Shown here: positions 54,847-62,135 of the stretch, piece after piece | How the letters are laid out: each line of letters begins with the position of its first letter | Position numbering within the stretch: the stretch's first letter is position 1 | From: Planctomycetota bacterium | GTDB lineage: Bacteria > Planctomycetota > UBA1135 | Length of the DNA: 64,000 bases | Reading direction: 5' to 3' | Assembly: GCA_027623295.1 (NCBI GenBank) | Contig: JAQBXR010000010.1 | Location: forward strand, 1 to 64,000 | Translations under genes and position numbers: made by a program | The notes under the pieces: model-generated | Told to the model about the DNA's origin: nothing | Seen by the model: the letters and a program-made list of their open reading frames with translations, nothing else | Databases searched by the model: none

Positions 54847-55770
54847 TCAGACCACCATTTTTCCCGGCCCGGAAACCAGGTCCGCCGTTTCCGGACGATT
54901 ATCGCCCAGTCGACTTAAGAGATAGTTCTCGGCAGCTTTGTAGGAAGAGCGCACCAACGGGCCCGAAGCGCAGTAAGCGAAACCGAGTTCTCCGGCCACG
55001 ACTTTCCACTCATCGAACTTTTCGGGGGTGACGTATTCTTCCACTGCAAGATGGCGCTTGGTGGGTTGTAGGTATTGCCCGAGAGTGAGGATGTCGACCC
55101 CCGCCTCGCGCAAGTCCGCCATGGTTTGGCGAATCTCGGCATCGGTTTCTCCGACACCTAACATGATGGACGACTTGGTCACGATGCTGGGGCGGAACTT
55201 CTTCGCCTCGCGCAGCACATTTAAGGTCTGTCCATACTTGGCGCGGACGTCGCGCACTTTTCGGTGCAGACGTTCCACGGTTTCAATGTTGTGGGCGAAG
55301 ACATCGAGTCCGGTATCGCACACCGTTTGGATGCAATCCACGTTGCCCTGGAAGTCGGGCGTGAGTGCTTCCACTAGCAGACTTGGACGACGCGCTTTGA
55401 TCGCGCGAATCGTCGCAGCGTAATGCTCAGCACCGAAGTCCTCCAAGTCGTCGCGATCCACGCTGGTCAGGACCAGATAACGCAAACTCGGAATGTCCGC
55501 GCTGCTGGCCACCTTTTCTGGTTCCTGCAGGTCCAGCCACCCTTGTGGGTTGCCAGTCTTCACAGCGCAGAAACGACAGCCGCGGGTGCAGACATCGCCC
55601 ATGAGCATGATGGTGGCGGTCCCATCGGCCCAGCATTCGCCCAGATTGGGGCACCGCGCCTCTTCACAGACCGTGTACAAACCCTTCTGACGCAGCGATT
55701 TACGCAGCTCGGCAGTGGTCTCCCCAGTAGGGAGCTTCATCTTCAGCCAGGAGGGTTTCTTGAGTGGCAC
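54847..55770 (-). CDS. lipA: Lipoyl synthase
   Basis: Radical SAM enzyme inserting two sulfurs into octanoyl groups bound to lipoyl domains. The 307-residue protein starts at a GTG (55770) and has the auxiliary-cluster motif [13 protein letters not shown] (C-X4-C-X5-C), the radical SAM motif CTRGCRFC (C-X3-C-X2-C) and the conserved [30 protein letters not shown] and [14 protein letters not shown]. First gene of the operon lipA, E1 alpha, E1 beta, E2, E1 alpha: the lipoate-making enzyme is produced together with its target E2. Confidence 0.96.
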   Translation of the reverse strand: MPLKKPSWLKMKLPTGETTAELRKSLRQKGLYTVCEEARCPNLGECWADGTATIMLMGDVCTRGCRFCAVKTGNPQGWLDLQEPEKVASSADIPSLRYLVLTSVDRDDLEDFGAEHYAATIRAIKARRPSLLVEALTPDFQGNVDCIQTVCDTGLDVFAHNIETVERLHRKVRDVRAKYGQTLNVLREAKKFRPSIVTKSSIMLGVGETDAEIRQTMADLREAGVDILTLGQYLQPTKRHLAVEEYVTPEKFDEWKVVAGELGFAYCASGPLVRSSYKAAENYLLSRLGDNRPETADLVSGPGKMVV

Positions 55771-55799
55771 AGGGTCAAATGCGGGAACAGGAACCGCAG

Positions 55800-55805
55800 A
55801 TTATA
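55800..55805 (-). promoter_or_regulatory. -10 element of the lipA operon
   Basis: Perfect TATAAT on the minus strand, 30 nt before the lipA GTG. A TTGACA upstream of it is only 10 bp away, too near to be its -35 box; no better one is seen at 16-18 bp. Confidence 0.5.
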
Positions 55806-55836
55806 CCTCTCTAGCTGTCAAAGCCTTCGATAATCA

Positions 55837-55856
55837 GTTCGGCAATATTGCCGAAC
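55837..55856. promoter_or_regulatory. Perfect 20-bp palindrome, probable operator for the lipA operon
   Basis: GTTCGGCAATATTGCCGAAC is a perfect uninterrupted 10+10 palindrome, about 32 bp upstream of the TATAAT of the lipA promoter. It ends 4 bp before the stop of the TPR pseudogene. The position fits an activator or repressor site for a dimeric regulator; the regulator is not identified. Confidence 0.55.
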
Positions 55857-55860
55857 ATAA

Positions 55861-56466
55861 TCAGCGCTGACTTCCCAGATACATGTCTCTACCTGAAGCG
55901 ACGGATTCCGGGTCGCCCTTTAGTTGCCAAAGGTAACCATCATAAGCTTGGCGATGCCGGCCGGACCAAGCTGCAAGATCCGCCAGGCCTTGACGTGATG
56001 TTTCGAGAACATCGCCATCTTTCGCATGGGCAAGCAAGTATTCAAAGTGCTCTTCCGAAGCTTGGTACTTGCCGCTCCAGGACAACATCTGCGCCAAATT
56101 TAACCGCGCGGCATGATCTTCAGAATCGTGCTCGAGCAAATGCTCGAAGGCCTCGATGGACTCTGACTCGGCTCCTTGGCTTCGCGCCACTTCGGCAAGC
56201 CCGCGCCAAGCAGGCCAACGTCCTTCCTTAACAGCACTCTCGAACGAGCTCTTAGCTCCTACGAAATCCCCCGCTTCGAAAGAAACCCACCCTTCTGCTT
56301 CAAGACGCTTTCCCTCCTCCGGATCCTGTGCAACCGAACCTGCCGGCTCTTGTGTTTGAGCCTAGCTATGAGGCAGTGCGCCCAAGACGGGAACCACGAG
56401 AAACGTGGCCCACAGGCCTACGCTCGTCCACCGCGTCAGTGCGTTAAATGCTAAGGAAGGGTTCAA
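55861..56466 (-). pseudogene. Secreted TPR-like protein gene interrupted by an amber codon
   Basis: A TTG at 56466 with GGAGG six bases upstream opens a convincing signal peptide (LWATFLVVPVLGALPHS). After 34 codons comes TAG at 56364-56362. The same frame then continues for 166 codons: AQTQEPAGSVAQDPEEGKRL, EGWVSFEAGDFVGAKSSFES, LARVxSW-like RLNLAQMLSWSGKYQASEEH, GLADLAAWSGRHRQAYDGYL, that is, TPR units like those before outer-membrane barrels. No start codon with a ribosome site follows the TAG; the first one is the GTG at 56190. The gene is probably broken and may also lack its C-terminal part. Confidence 0.65.
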
Positions 56467-56507
56467 TTGCCCCCTCCATCGGACTTTACTAAATTTTCTT
56501 AAACCGG

Positions 56508-56525
56508 GAGCCGCATAAAGGGCTC
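56508..56525 (-). promoter_or_regulatory. Hairpin in the gap before the TPR pseudogene
   Basis: GAGCC-GCATAAAG-GGCTC inverted repeat (5-bp stem) inside a slightly longer GGGAG...CTCCC pairing, 42 bp upstream of the TTG start and 40 bp after the NorB-like stop. It may end the norCB-like transcript or form a leader structure. No T-run. Confidence 0.25.
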
Positions 56526-56568
56526 TACTCCCATCCAAAGGGACCGAGGCGGAAAGGATTTGCGGCGA

Positions 56569-57945
56569 TTAATTCTGGCGATGGCGCGCAAACACCACGC
56601 TCAGCCAGATCCGCAACAACTGCAATAGGAAGTAGGCTGCCAGAATTCCGCTTGCTGCGAAAATCCAAGGGCCTGCGCTTGTAATCCAAGCTGGGGAGGC
56701 GAGGCCATCATAGCGGTAGATGGAAGTTCCCGCTCCTGAGATAGTCAGCCAGCCGACCAGGCCGATGACACCCACGTTCAATCCCTTAATGAGATTGCAA
56801 TATTCCCGGGTGGCAAACACGGTAGCCTCAATGCCGCGTCGGGATTGGATTTCGGACAATATCCAGGTGATGCCGGCAAACAATGCCATGCAGTCAATTC
56901 CGATTTCAGCGCCCATGGCGTGCCCCATGACCAGGCGCGTGCCGTGGATTAAGGAGTTGATCGGCGGAATGGAAATGATAAGCGAGGTCCCGAGAATGAA
57001 ACCGGTCCACCATTTCGCCGCGGTAAGGAAAGCTTGAATACCGCAAGGCGGAGCTGGCTTACTCGCCTTCACCATGGCGGTAATGTCCATGATTACACGG
57101 AAGAACAGAATGATTTCTGCCATGCTCACCACAAAGCTAATCCACTTTACGGTGTGGCTTTGTGGCAGGTGATAAGTGTGGTGCGCGAAGTTTGTAAAGG
57201 AATTGAGTAGTCCAACCGCGAATAAGGCATAGGCCAAACGCGAATGCGCATAGCGTTCACAATTGCTTAACTTACAGCCAACGTAATACAGAGTTCCGTA
57301 AACGAAGAGGTTGAAGCTTCCGACTAAGGTGCCAGTTGCCTTCCACTGCAAACGCATATCGGTAATCGGTTCCGAGAAAATCTCGGGCATCAGCCAGGCG
57401 TGTTGCTCGGAGAAGGTGTACAGGAAGAACAAACTTCCGATGCCCCACATGGTTGCGTGAATCGGGCGCGACATTAAGCCGCGGCCTAAGTGACTGAAAT
57501 AGTTCCAAGTGAACATCAGCCAGCCAAGCGCAATGGGGATTGAGAAAATGGGATGGAAGCCCATGTACTCACGACCGGAGCCTACACCGATCAACATAGT
57601 GAAGAAAACTCCCACACCTGCAATGGCCCATGAAATGACCTGAATGCGCAAGCGGACTTTTTCACCCGCGCTCATGGGGCCGGCGACATCTTCAAAGAAG
57701 CGGTGCACGACGGCCATACCACCGAGCAGGATAAACACCACGGCAAAGGTCGTGTGCAGTGGGCGCAAGGCGGCGAACTGAATACCTAAACCCTGCATAA
57801 CCGGCGCCATTTGCGGAATGTAGTAGAAAGCGCCAAGCAGACCAGCAAGCACGGCAATACAAATTGCAACCACAGCGCCGCGCAAAAAGGTCAGCGTTGC
57901 GTAGCGCCGGTTCGGGTCGACCTCGAGGGAAATTGGAGGCTCCAT
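56569..57945 (-). CDS. NorB-like heme-copper oxidase superfamily protein with altered metal ligands
   Basis: A 458-residue, about 12-helix membrane protein of the nitric oxide reductase/cbb3 branch; start ATG 57945, 2 bp after the NorC-like stop. Retained features: RPLHTTFAVVF (helix II His64, low-spin heme), GVGSGREYM, HHTYH (His255-256, two non-heme-metal ligands) and HGTRLVMGHAMGAE (His342, high-spin heme). By eye against NorB, the third metal His (helix VI, HLWVEG) aligns with Gly205, its Glu with Gly209, and the second low-spin His (HGH) with Met344. It may be a degenerate or differently working enzyme. Family membership is firm; activity is not. Confidence 0.8.
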   Translation of the reverse strand: MEPPISLEVDPNRRYATLTFLRGAVVAICIAVLAGLLGAFYYIPQMAPVMQGLGIQFAALRPLHTTFAVVFILLGGMAVVHRFFEDVAGPMSAGEKVRLRIQVISWAIAGVGVFFTMLIGVGSGREYMGFHPIFSIPIALGWLMFTWNYFSHLGRGLMSRPIHATMWGIGSLFFLYTFSEQHAWLMPEIFSEPITDMRLQWKATGTLVGSFNLFVYGTLYYVGCKLSNCERYAHSRLAYALFAVGLLNSFTNFAHHTYHLPQSHTVKWISFVVSMAEIILFFRVIMDITAMVKASKPAPPCGIQAFLTAAKWWTGFILGTSLIISIPPINSLIHGTRLVMGHAMGAEIGIDCMALFAGITWILSEIQSRRGIEATVFATREYCNLIKGLNVGVIGLVGWLTISGAGTSIYRYDGLASPAWITSAGPWIFAASGILAAYFLLQLLRIWLSVVFARHRQN

Positions 57946-57947
57946 GA

Positions 57948-58766
57948 TTAAAACTCCCACCACGGAAGGTTGTCCCAGAAGGCATCGTCGGTGCTTTCTT
58001 CGACTAGAGCTAGAGCCTCTTCACGATGCTCCCCTAAGAAGGTAATGAAAGCTTGGACTTGCGCGCGTTTTTCAGCGGACAAGCCCGATGGCGGCATGAG
58101 CGGTGGCACGCCCATTTCCAACTTGCTTTGGATTTCTTGCGCGCTTAAGCGTAAGCCTGAAAGCGATAAGTCTGGAGCACCGATGGCAGATTCCCCAAAT
58201 AACACGTGACAGCCGACGCAGGTGTACGAGCGGTAAATCTCAAAACCACTAATGGCGCCTTGGTCGCCTGAAGCCTTCAAAATCTTTTGCACCGCCAAGG
58301 TACTAGGAGAGTTCGATGGAATTCCATTTGCCGACACCCCGGCGCGAACCGGATTGCGTGCCTGGCCGATGCCGGTTTCATTCATGGCACTGAGGAACTC
58401 CCATAAAGCGGTGACATCGTCCTCAGGCAAGTCGAACTTGGGCATTTGGCCTTTGCCTAGAGCAAGGCGATCTGCCAACTGCGGCTTCTGCAAACGCGAT
58501 GCAGCATTGGTTAGGTCTGGGCCTAAAAATCCGCCAAAGCCATAAAGCTGATGACAAGCTTGGCAATTGTTCGCCAACCACACGCGACGTCCGGCCAGCT
58601 CTTCGCCCACGAGGACCCGGGTTGGGGTCGGATCTGAATAAACCAGGTAGGTCTGACTGACGAAACACAGGGCGAGGATGCCAAGCATCCATGCCTTGCC
58701 GGTGGGGCTAATCGTTTGCGCCCAAAAGCTTTCCGCCGATTTCGAGGTTTCCTCAGGGTCATCCAT
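57948..58766 (-). CDS. NorC-like membrane cytochrome c with two heme sites
   Basis: A 272-residue protein with one N-terminal anchor helix (KAWMLGILALCFVSQTYLVYS). The first cytochrome domain has the NorC pattern GRRVWLANNCQACHQLYGFG followed by LGPDLTNAASR and MPKFDLPEDDVTALWEFL. A second heme site, CVGCHVLFGESAIGAPDLS, lies near residue 185, with a possible Met ligand in PPLMPPSGL. Ordinary NorC has one heme, so this is a di-heme version, probably a tandem fusion. It would feed electrons to the NorB-like protein encoded next. Confidence 0.85.
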   Translation of the reverse strand: MDDPEETSKSAESFWAQTISPTGKAWMLGILALCFVSQTYLVYSDPTPTRVLVGEELAGRRVWLANNCQACHQLYGFGGFLGPDLTNAASRLQKPQLADRLALGKGQMPKFDLPEDDVTALWEFLSAMNETGIGQARNPVRAGVSANGIPSNSPSTLAVQKILKASGDQGAISGFEIYRSYTCVGCHVLFGESAIGAPDLSLSGLRLSAQEIQSKLEMGVPPLMPPSGLSAEKRAQVQAFITFLGEHREEALALVEESTDDAFWDNLPWWEF

Positions 58767-58814
58767 GAGGCAAAGAGTCTAGCAGCATTTTGCAGCACCG
58801 GATTCCGGGTTATC

Positions 58815-58844
58815 TTGGAGGTGCGCAAGCGCCATGACCTCCAA
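58815..58844. promoter_or_regulatory. Inverted repeat between the trp operon and the norC-like gene
   Basis: Perfect 8-bp arms TTGGAGGT and ACCTCCAA with a 14-nt spacer, in the 92-bp gap after the trpD chimera and before norC. A second short palindrome, CCGGA-T-TCCGG, lies at 58798-58808. There is no T-run, so it may be an operator or a factor-dependent terminator. Confidence 0.35.
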
Positions 58845-58858
58845 CGGTTTCTATGCAC

Positions 58859-59920
58859 TCAGTCCGAAATGCGTCTGCCGGTCACTGCAGCCATAATGCG
58901 GGCATCGGCCACGATTGCTGAAAGTTCGCCTGGGAGTAAAGCTTGGTCGGCATCGCTGCGCGCAACACTTGGATCAGGGTGCATTTCCACGGTGAGTCCA
59001 TCGGCCCCTGCGGCAATCGATGCTTTGGCCAGTGGGCGGATATAGCGGGCAACCCCTACTGCGTGCGCGGGGTCCACTACGATAGGTAAGTGAGTCCATT
59101 CGCGCAGGAGTGGCAACACAGTGAGGTCCAAAGTATTGCGGGTTGCGGTTTCAAAAGTTCGAATTCCGCGCTCACACAGCATGACTTGAGAACTTCCAAA
59201 GGCGAGCAAGTATTCGGCGCTGTACAGCCATTCATCGACGGTGCCGGCAAGGCCCCGCTTCAGCAAGACGGGTATGCCGCTTGATCCAATCGCCTTCAAC
59301 AAACTAAAGTTTTGCATGTTGCGCGCACCGATCTGAAGGCAATCAATGTTGTGATCGACAAATGCCGGCAGCTGCGACGCATCCATAATTTCTGAAACAA
59401 CCGGAAGATCGTTTGCTTCTCCCGCATCTTTGAGCTGGCGTAGCCCTTCGACACCAAAGCCCTGAAAGGAATAAGGCGAAGTGCGTGGCTTGTAAGCTCC
59501 GCCACGAAGAATCTGCGCGCCTGCAGCTTTCACTCCAGCAGCATCCAGCAAATCTGCGCTTCCACATTTCGAGGAGACACTGCGGTTGCCATGCTTCACC
59601 ACCTTTGCGCCAGCTGCAGCTGCAACCACAGCGGTTGCAGTACTCAAGTTAAACGAATCTTTGCCATCGCCACCTGTTCCGCAAGTATCCACCGCAAAAT
59701 CGGGCATGGCGCTAAACGGAACCATGGCCGAACGCAAAGCCAACACGGCACCAAGGATTTCACTTGCCGTTTCTCCGCGATCGGCAAGTGCAACCAACAA
59801 AGCTGCCAACTCTTTTTCGGCAAAGCCCGGGACCAATACGGTACCCACCACCAACTGCATTTGTTCTGCAGTCAGGATGCCGCCTTCGCGCACCAAAGCT
59901 GTTGCCGATGCGAGGTTCAT
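58859..59920 (-). pseudogene. In-frame chimera: N-terminal third of trpD joined to C-terminal two thirds of a DAHP synthase
   Basis: An uninterrupted 353-codon frame. Residues 1-129 are anthranilate phosphoribosyltransferase up to its PRPP site: FAVDTCGTGGDGKDSFNLST, VVKHGNRSVSSKCGSADLLD. From about residue 130 (DNA near 59530) it is a Thermotoga-type DAHP synthase: LRGGAYKPRTSPYSFQG, LQIGARNMQNFSLLK, PVLLKRG, LCERGIRTFETATRNTLDL, VVDPAH, VEMHPDP. Missing are the TrpD C-terminal lobe and the DAHP-synthase start with its metal-binding Cys; the His286, Glu312 and Asp323 ligands remain. Neither normal activity is expected. Coupled to trpG by ATGA. It could also be a real but new fusion or an assembly join. 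Confidence 0.8.
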
Positions 59921-60507
59921 CGCTCAGCCACCACCTCACCAGCGGTTTGCAAAAACTGCTCCAACATGCGATCGCCCTGTGGAGTCAAGATCGACTCCGG
60001 GTGAAACTGCACACCAAACCAAGGCCGCTCTTTATGCTGCACTGCCATGACCAAACCTTCTTCGGTCCAAGCGCAAAGTTCCAACTCTGCAGGCAAGTCT
60101 TCACGGACGGCACGCAAACTGTGATAACGACCGGCCTGAAAAGGGTTCGGCAAGCCTTGAAACAAAGTAGCGCTCTTTAAAGTGTGCACCATAGCTGGCT
60201 TGCCGTGGGTTGGCACAGGATCTAGCTCCAAGCGGCCACCCAAGGCTTCCACCAAGGCCTGATGGCCCAAACAAACGCCAAGTAATGGCATGTCGGCTGG
60301 AAGCGCTCGGATCAAATCCAAACAGATGCCGGCACTTTTAGGGCGCCCAGGACCAGGACTTAACACCACTCCGGAAACGCCCTTAGCCAAAACTTCTTCC
60401 ACGGAAATAGCGTCGTTGCGCAGCACCTCGACTTGCGCCCCTGAGGCTGCAAGTGATTGGTAAAGGTTGTAAGTGAAGGAGTCGTAGTTATCGATGAGCA
60501 AAATCAT
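59917..60507 (-). CDS. trpG: Anthranilate synthase component II (glutamine amidotransferase)
   Basis: Supplies ammonia from glutamine to TrpE. The 196-residue class I amidotransferase has ILLIDNYDSFTYNLYQSL, the oxyanion region VVLSPGPGRP, the nucleophile elbow LLGVCLGHQAL (catalytic Cys) and FGVQFHPESILTPQG (His-Glu of the triad). It is coupled on both sides by ATGA overlaps, with trpE upstream and the chimera downstream. Confidence 0.96.
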   Translation of the reverse strand: MILLIDNYDSFTYNLYQSLAASGAQVEVLRNDAISVEEVLAKGVSGVVLSPGPGRPKSAGICLDLIRALPADMPLLGVCLGHQALVEALGGRLELDPVPTHGKPAMVHTLKSATLFQGLPNPFQAGRYHSLRAVREDLPAELELCAWTEEGLVMAVQHKERPWFGVQFHPESILTPQGDRMLEQFLQTAGEVVAER

Positions 60508-61940
60508 TTTGCAACCTCTGCACTCGCCGGAGTGAATGCGTGGGAACCCGCTAAACGCAAAGCCATGAACAAGGCATCGGCCTTCTCCAGGGTCTCTTGA
60601 TATTCTCGCTCTGGGCGAGAATCAAACACAATGCCGGCACCTGCTTGCACCGAAACTGTATCCCCCCGCACCACAAAGGTACGGATAGTAATCGCCATGT
60701 CCAAGTTGCCGCTGGAATCTAAATATCCAAATGCCCCTGCGTAAGGCCCGCGCGTTTCTTGCTCGATCTCTGCAATCAATTGCATGGCTCGAATTTTTGG
60801 CGCGCCACTTACTGTGCCGGCCGGAAAACTAGCTGCCAAAGCATCCATGGGGACATGACTACTCGCCAAGTCACACTCCACTCGACTCGCCAGGTGCTGT
60901 ACCCGCGCGAACTTCTCCAACGCCATGTTTTCCTTAACCTCCACCGTGCCGAAGCGAGCCACCCGGCCGAGATCGTTGCGCGCAAGATCCACCAACATGG
61001 CATGCTCGGCCTTCTCTTTGATATCCGCTAGCAGCTCGGCGCCCAAGCGATCATCTTCCGTTTCATCGGCGCCGCGAGCACGGGTGCCCGCAATCGGACG
61101 GTTTTCCACGCGCCCAGCTTTAACCGAGACTAAACGCTCCGGCGAACTACCAACCAAGGTGATTCCGCTAGCCTCAAAATAGAACATGTGCGGCGACGGG
61201 TTGGTCAGGCGCAATGCGCGGTACAAGGCAAAGGGGTCCCCAGTGAATTTCTGGTCGAAACGTTGCGACAACACGGCTTGGAAGATTTCGCCTTCGGCAA
61301 TCGCCTCCTGCAGCTTGGCCGCACCTGCTTCGAATGTGGCGCGATCCATATTGGAGGTCGGGCCATCGCCCAGCAACTGAAAACCATCAACCGCCGGATG
61401 ACTGGTTTCAATTTCCTCTACCAAGGTATCCAGGGCAGCCATGGAAGCTTCAAAATCTTCTGCTTGCTTGCACGAAGTCATCAAGATCAAACGCTGTGCG
61501 GCGTGGTCGAAAGCCAACACGGTTTCAAATAAATGAAACTCGGCCACCGGAAGAGCCCAGGGATCTTGCGCAGCTCGAGGCACGCAATCCTCCAATTGAG
61601 TGGCCCATTCATAGGGTAAATAGCCAATCCAACCACCACGGAAGGGCGGCAAGAAAAGGGGTGGCTTGGGGGTGCGTGCCCGATCGGCGAGCTCCTGCAA
61701 CTGACGATGTGCTTGGCCATTGGTCGCAGTGAACTTCTCCACTGGGTCTAAGGCAAGAAAGGAGTAGCGTGCAATGCGGTCCGGCCCCTCTGCGGATTCG
61801 AGCAAACAAACCTGATGCCCACGGCTACGAAGTGCGAGGAACAAACGCACTGGGGTATGCAAATCCGAGGGTCGCTCTAACCAAGTTAGGCGATAGCGCT
61901 CGGCGTCTGCAGAGGTGGAGTTACGAAGGGTACTATCCAT
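60504..61940 (-). CDS. trpE: Anthranilate synthase component I
   Basis: Converts chorismate and ammonia to anthranilate. From the ATG at 61940 the protein has 478 residues. The N-terminal part contains the tryptophan-feedback motif LLESAEGPDRIARYSFL; the C-terminal chorismate-binding domain has NPSPHMFYFEASGITLVGSSPE, RPIAGTRARGADETED, VDLARNDLGRV, FPAGTVSGAPKIRAM and VQAGAGIVFDSRPEREYQET. The ATG lies only 10 bp after the attenuator T-run and has no Shine-Dalgarno site. An in-frame ATG at 61994 would read through the terminator and add 18 residues; I consider it less likely. Confidence 0.95.
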   Translation of the reverse strand: MDSTLRNSTSADAERYRLTWLERPSDLHTPVRLFLALRSRGHQVCLLESAEGPDRIARYSFLALDPVEKFTATNGQAHRQLQELADRARTPKPPLFLPPFRGGWIGYLPYEWATQLEDCVPRAAQDPWALPVAEFHLFETVLAFDHAAQRLILMTSCKQAEDFEASMAALDTLVEEIETSHPAVDGFQLLGDGPTSNMDRATFEAGAAKLQEAIAEGEIFQAVLSQRFDQKFTGDPFALYRALRLTNPSPHMFYFEASGITLVGSSPERLVSVKAGRVENRPIAGTRARGADETEDDRLGAELLADIKEKAEHAMLVDLARNDLGRVARFGTVEVKENMALEKFARVQHLASRVECDLASSHVPMDALAASFPAGTVSGAPKIRAMQLIAEIEQETRGPYAGAFGYLDSSGNLDMAITIRTFVVRGDTVSVQAGAGIVFDSRPEREYQETLEKADALFMALRLAGSHAFTPASAEVAK

Positions 61941-61950
61941 GGGCGGAAAC

Positions 61951-61979
61951 AAAAAAAGGACCTTCAAAATTGAAGGTCC
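61951..61979 (-). terminator. trp attenuator (intrinsic terminator)
   Basis: On the minus strand, a perfect 10-bp stem GGACCTTCAA-TT-TTGAAGGTCC is followed by seven Ts, between the leader peptide and trpE. Its 5' arm (CGGACC) can instead pair with GGTCCG inside the leader-peptide gene at about 62043-62048, giving a competing antiterminator. This is the layout of ribosome-mediated attenuation. Confidence 0.88.
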
Positions 61980-62010
61980 GTTTCGGTGGTTCATGAGGAT
62001 GCAGGCGCTA

Positions 62011-62085
62011 TCAACGAAGAAGGCCGGCGACCAGGAAAACCCCGGACCCGTTCCAACCACGCCATTGCCAGCTCTGATTCATCAT
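62011..62085 (-). CDS. trpL: trp operon leader peptide
   Basis: A 24-codon open frame, ATG at 62085 (or the next codon, also ATG), reading MMNQSWQWRGWNGSG and ending CTT CGT TGA. Trp codons are at positions 6, 8 and 11. It lies 31 bp upstream of a perfect hairpin-T7 terminator and 70 bp before trpE. If Trp-tRNA is scarce, a ribosome stalled on these codons would leave GGTCCG free to pair with the terminator's 5' arm and allow trpE expression. No strong ribosome site is seen before the ATG. Confidence 0.85.
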   Translation of the reverse strand: MMNQSWQWRGWNGSGVFLVAGLLR

Positions 62086-62095
62086 GTTTTCAAGT

Positions 62096-62130
62096 GTAGC
62101 GGTTCTTGTGTATAGCACAAGCACCGCTAC
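62096..62130. promoter_or_regulatory. Long imperfect palindrome upstream of trpL
   Basis: Arms GTAGCGGT ... ACCGCTAC (8 bp) enclose CTTGTG ... CACAAG (6 bp) with one mismatch and a TATAG loop, 5 bp after the sigma-factor stop and 10 bp before trpL. On the minus strand the centre reads TGCTATACA, like an extended -10 box, so it could be an operator over the trp promoter. As RNA it would be a strong hairpin at the end of the sigma-factor message, but no T-run follows. Confidence 0.45.
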
Positions 62131-62135
62131 AGGGA

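Noticed and set aside
55800-55823. TTGACA ... TATAAT as a full sigma-70 promoter for lipA
   Set aside because: The two boxes are only 10 bp apart, too close for one promoter; only the -10 element is kept.
56467-56568. Possible riboswitch before the TPR gene (ends in CCGATGG as in GEMM/c-di-GMP-I)
   Set aside because: The core GEMM elements (GCAAA, GACGCAAAG, tetraloop receptor) are absent; only a short hairpin is supported.
61941-61994. trpE starting at the in-frame ATG at 61994
   Set aside because: The reading would pass through the perfect terminator hairpin and T-run; the ATG at 61940 gives a normal TrpE N terminus.
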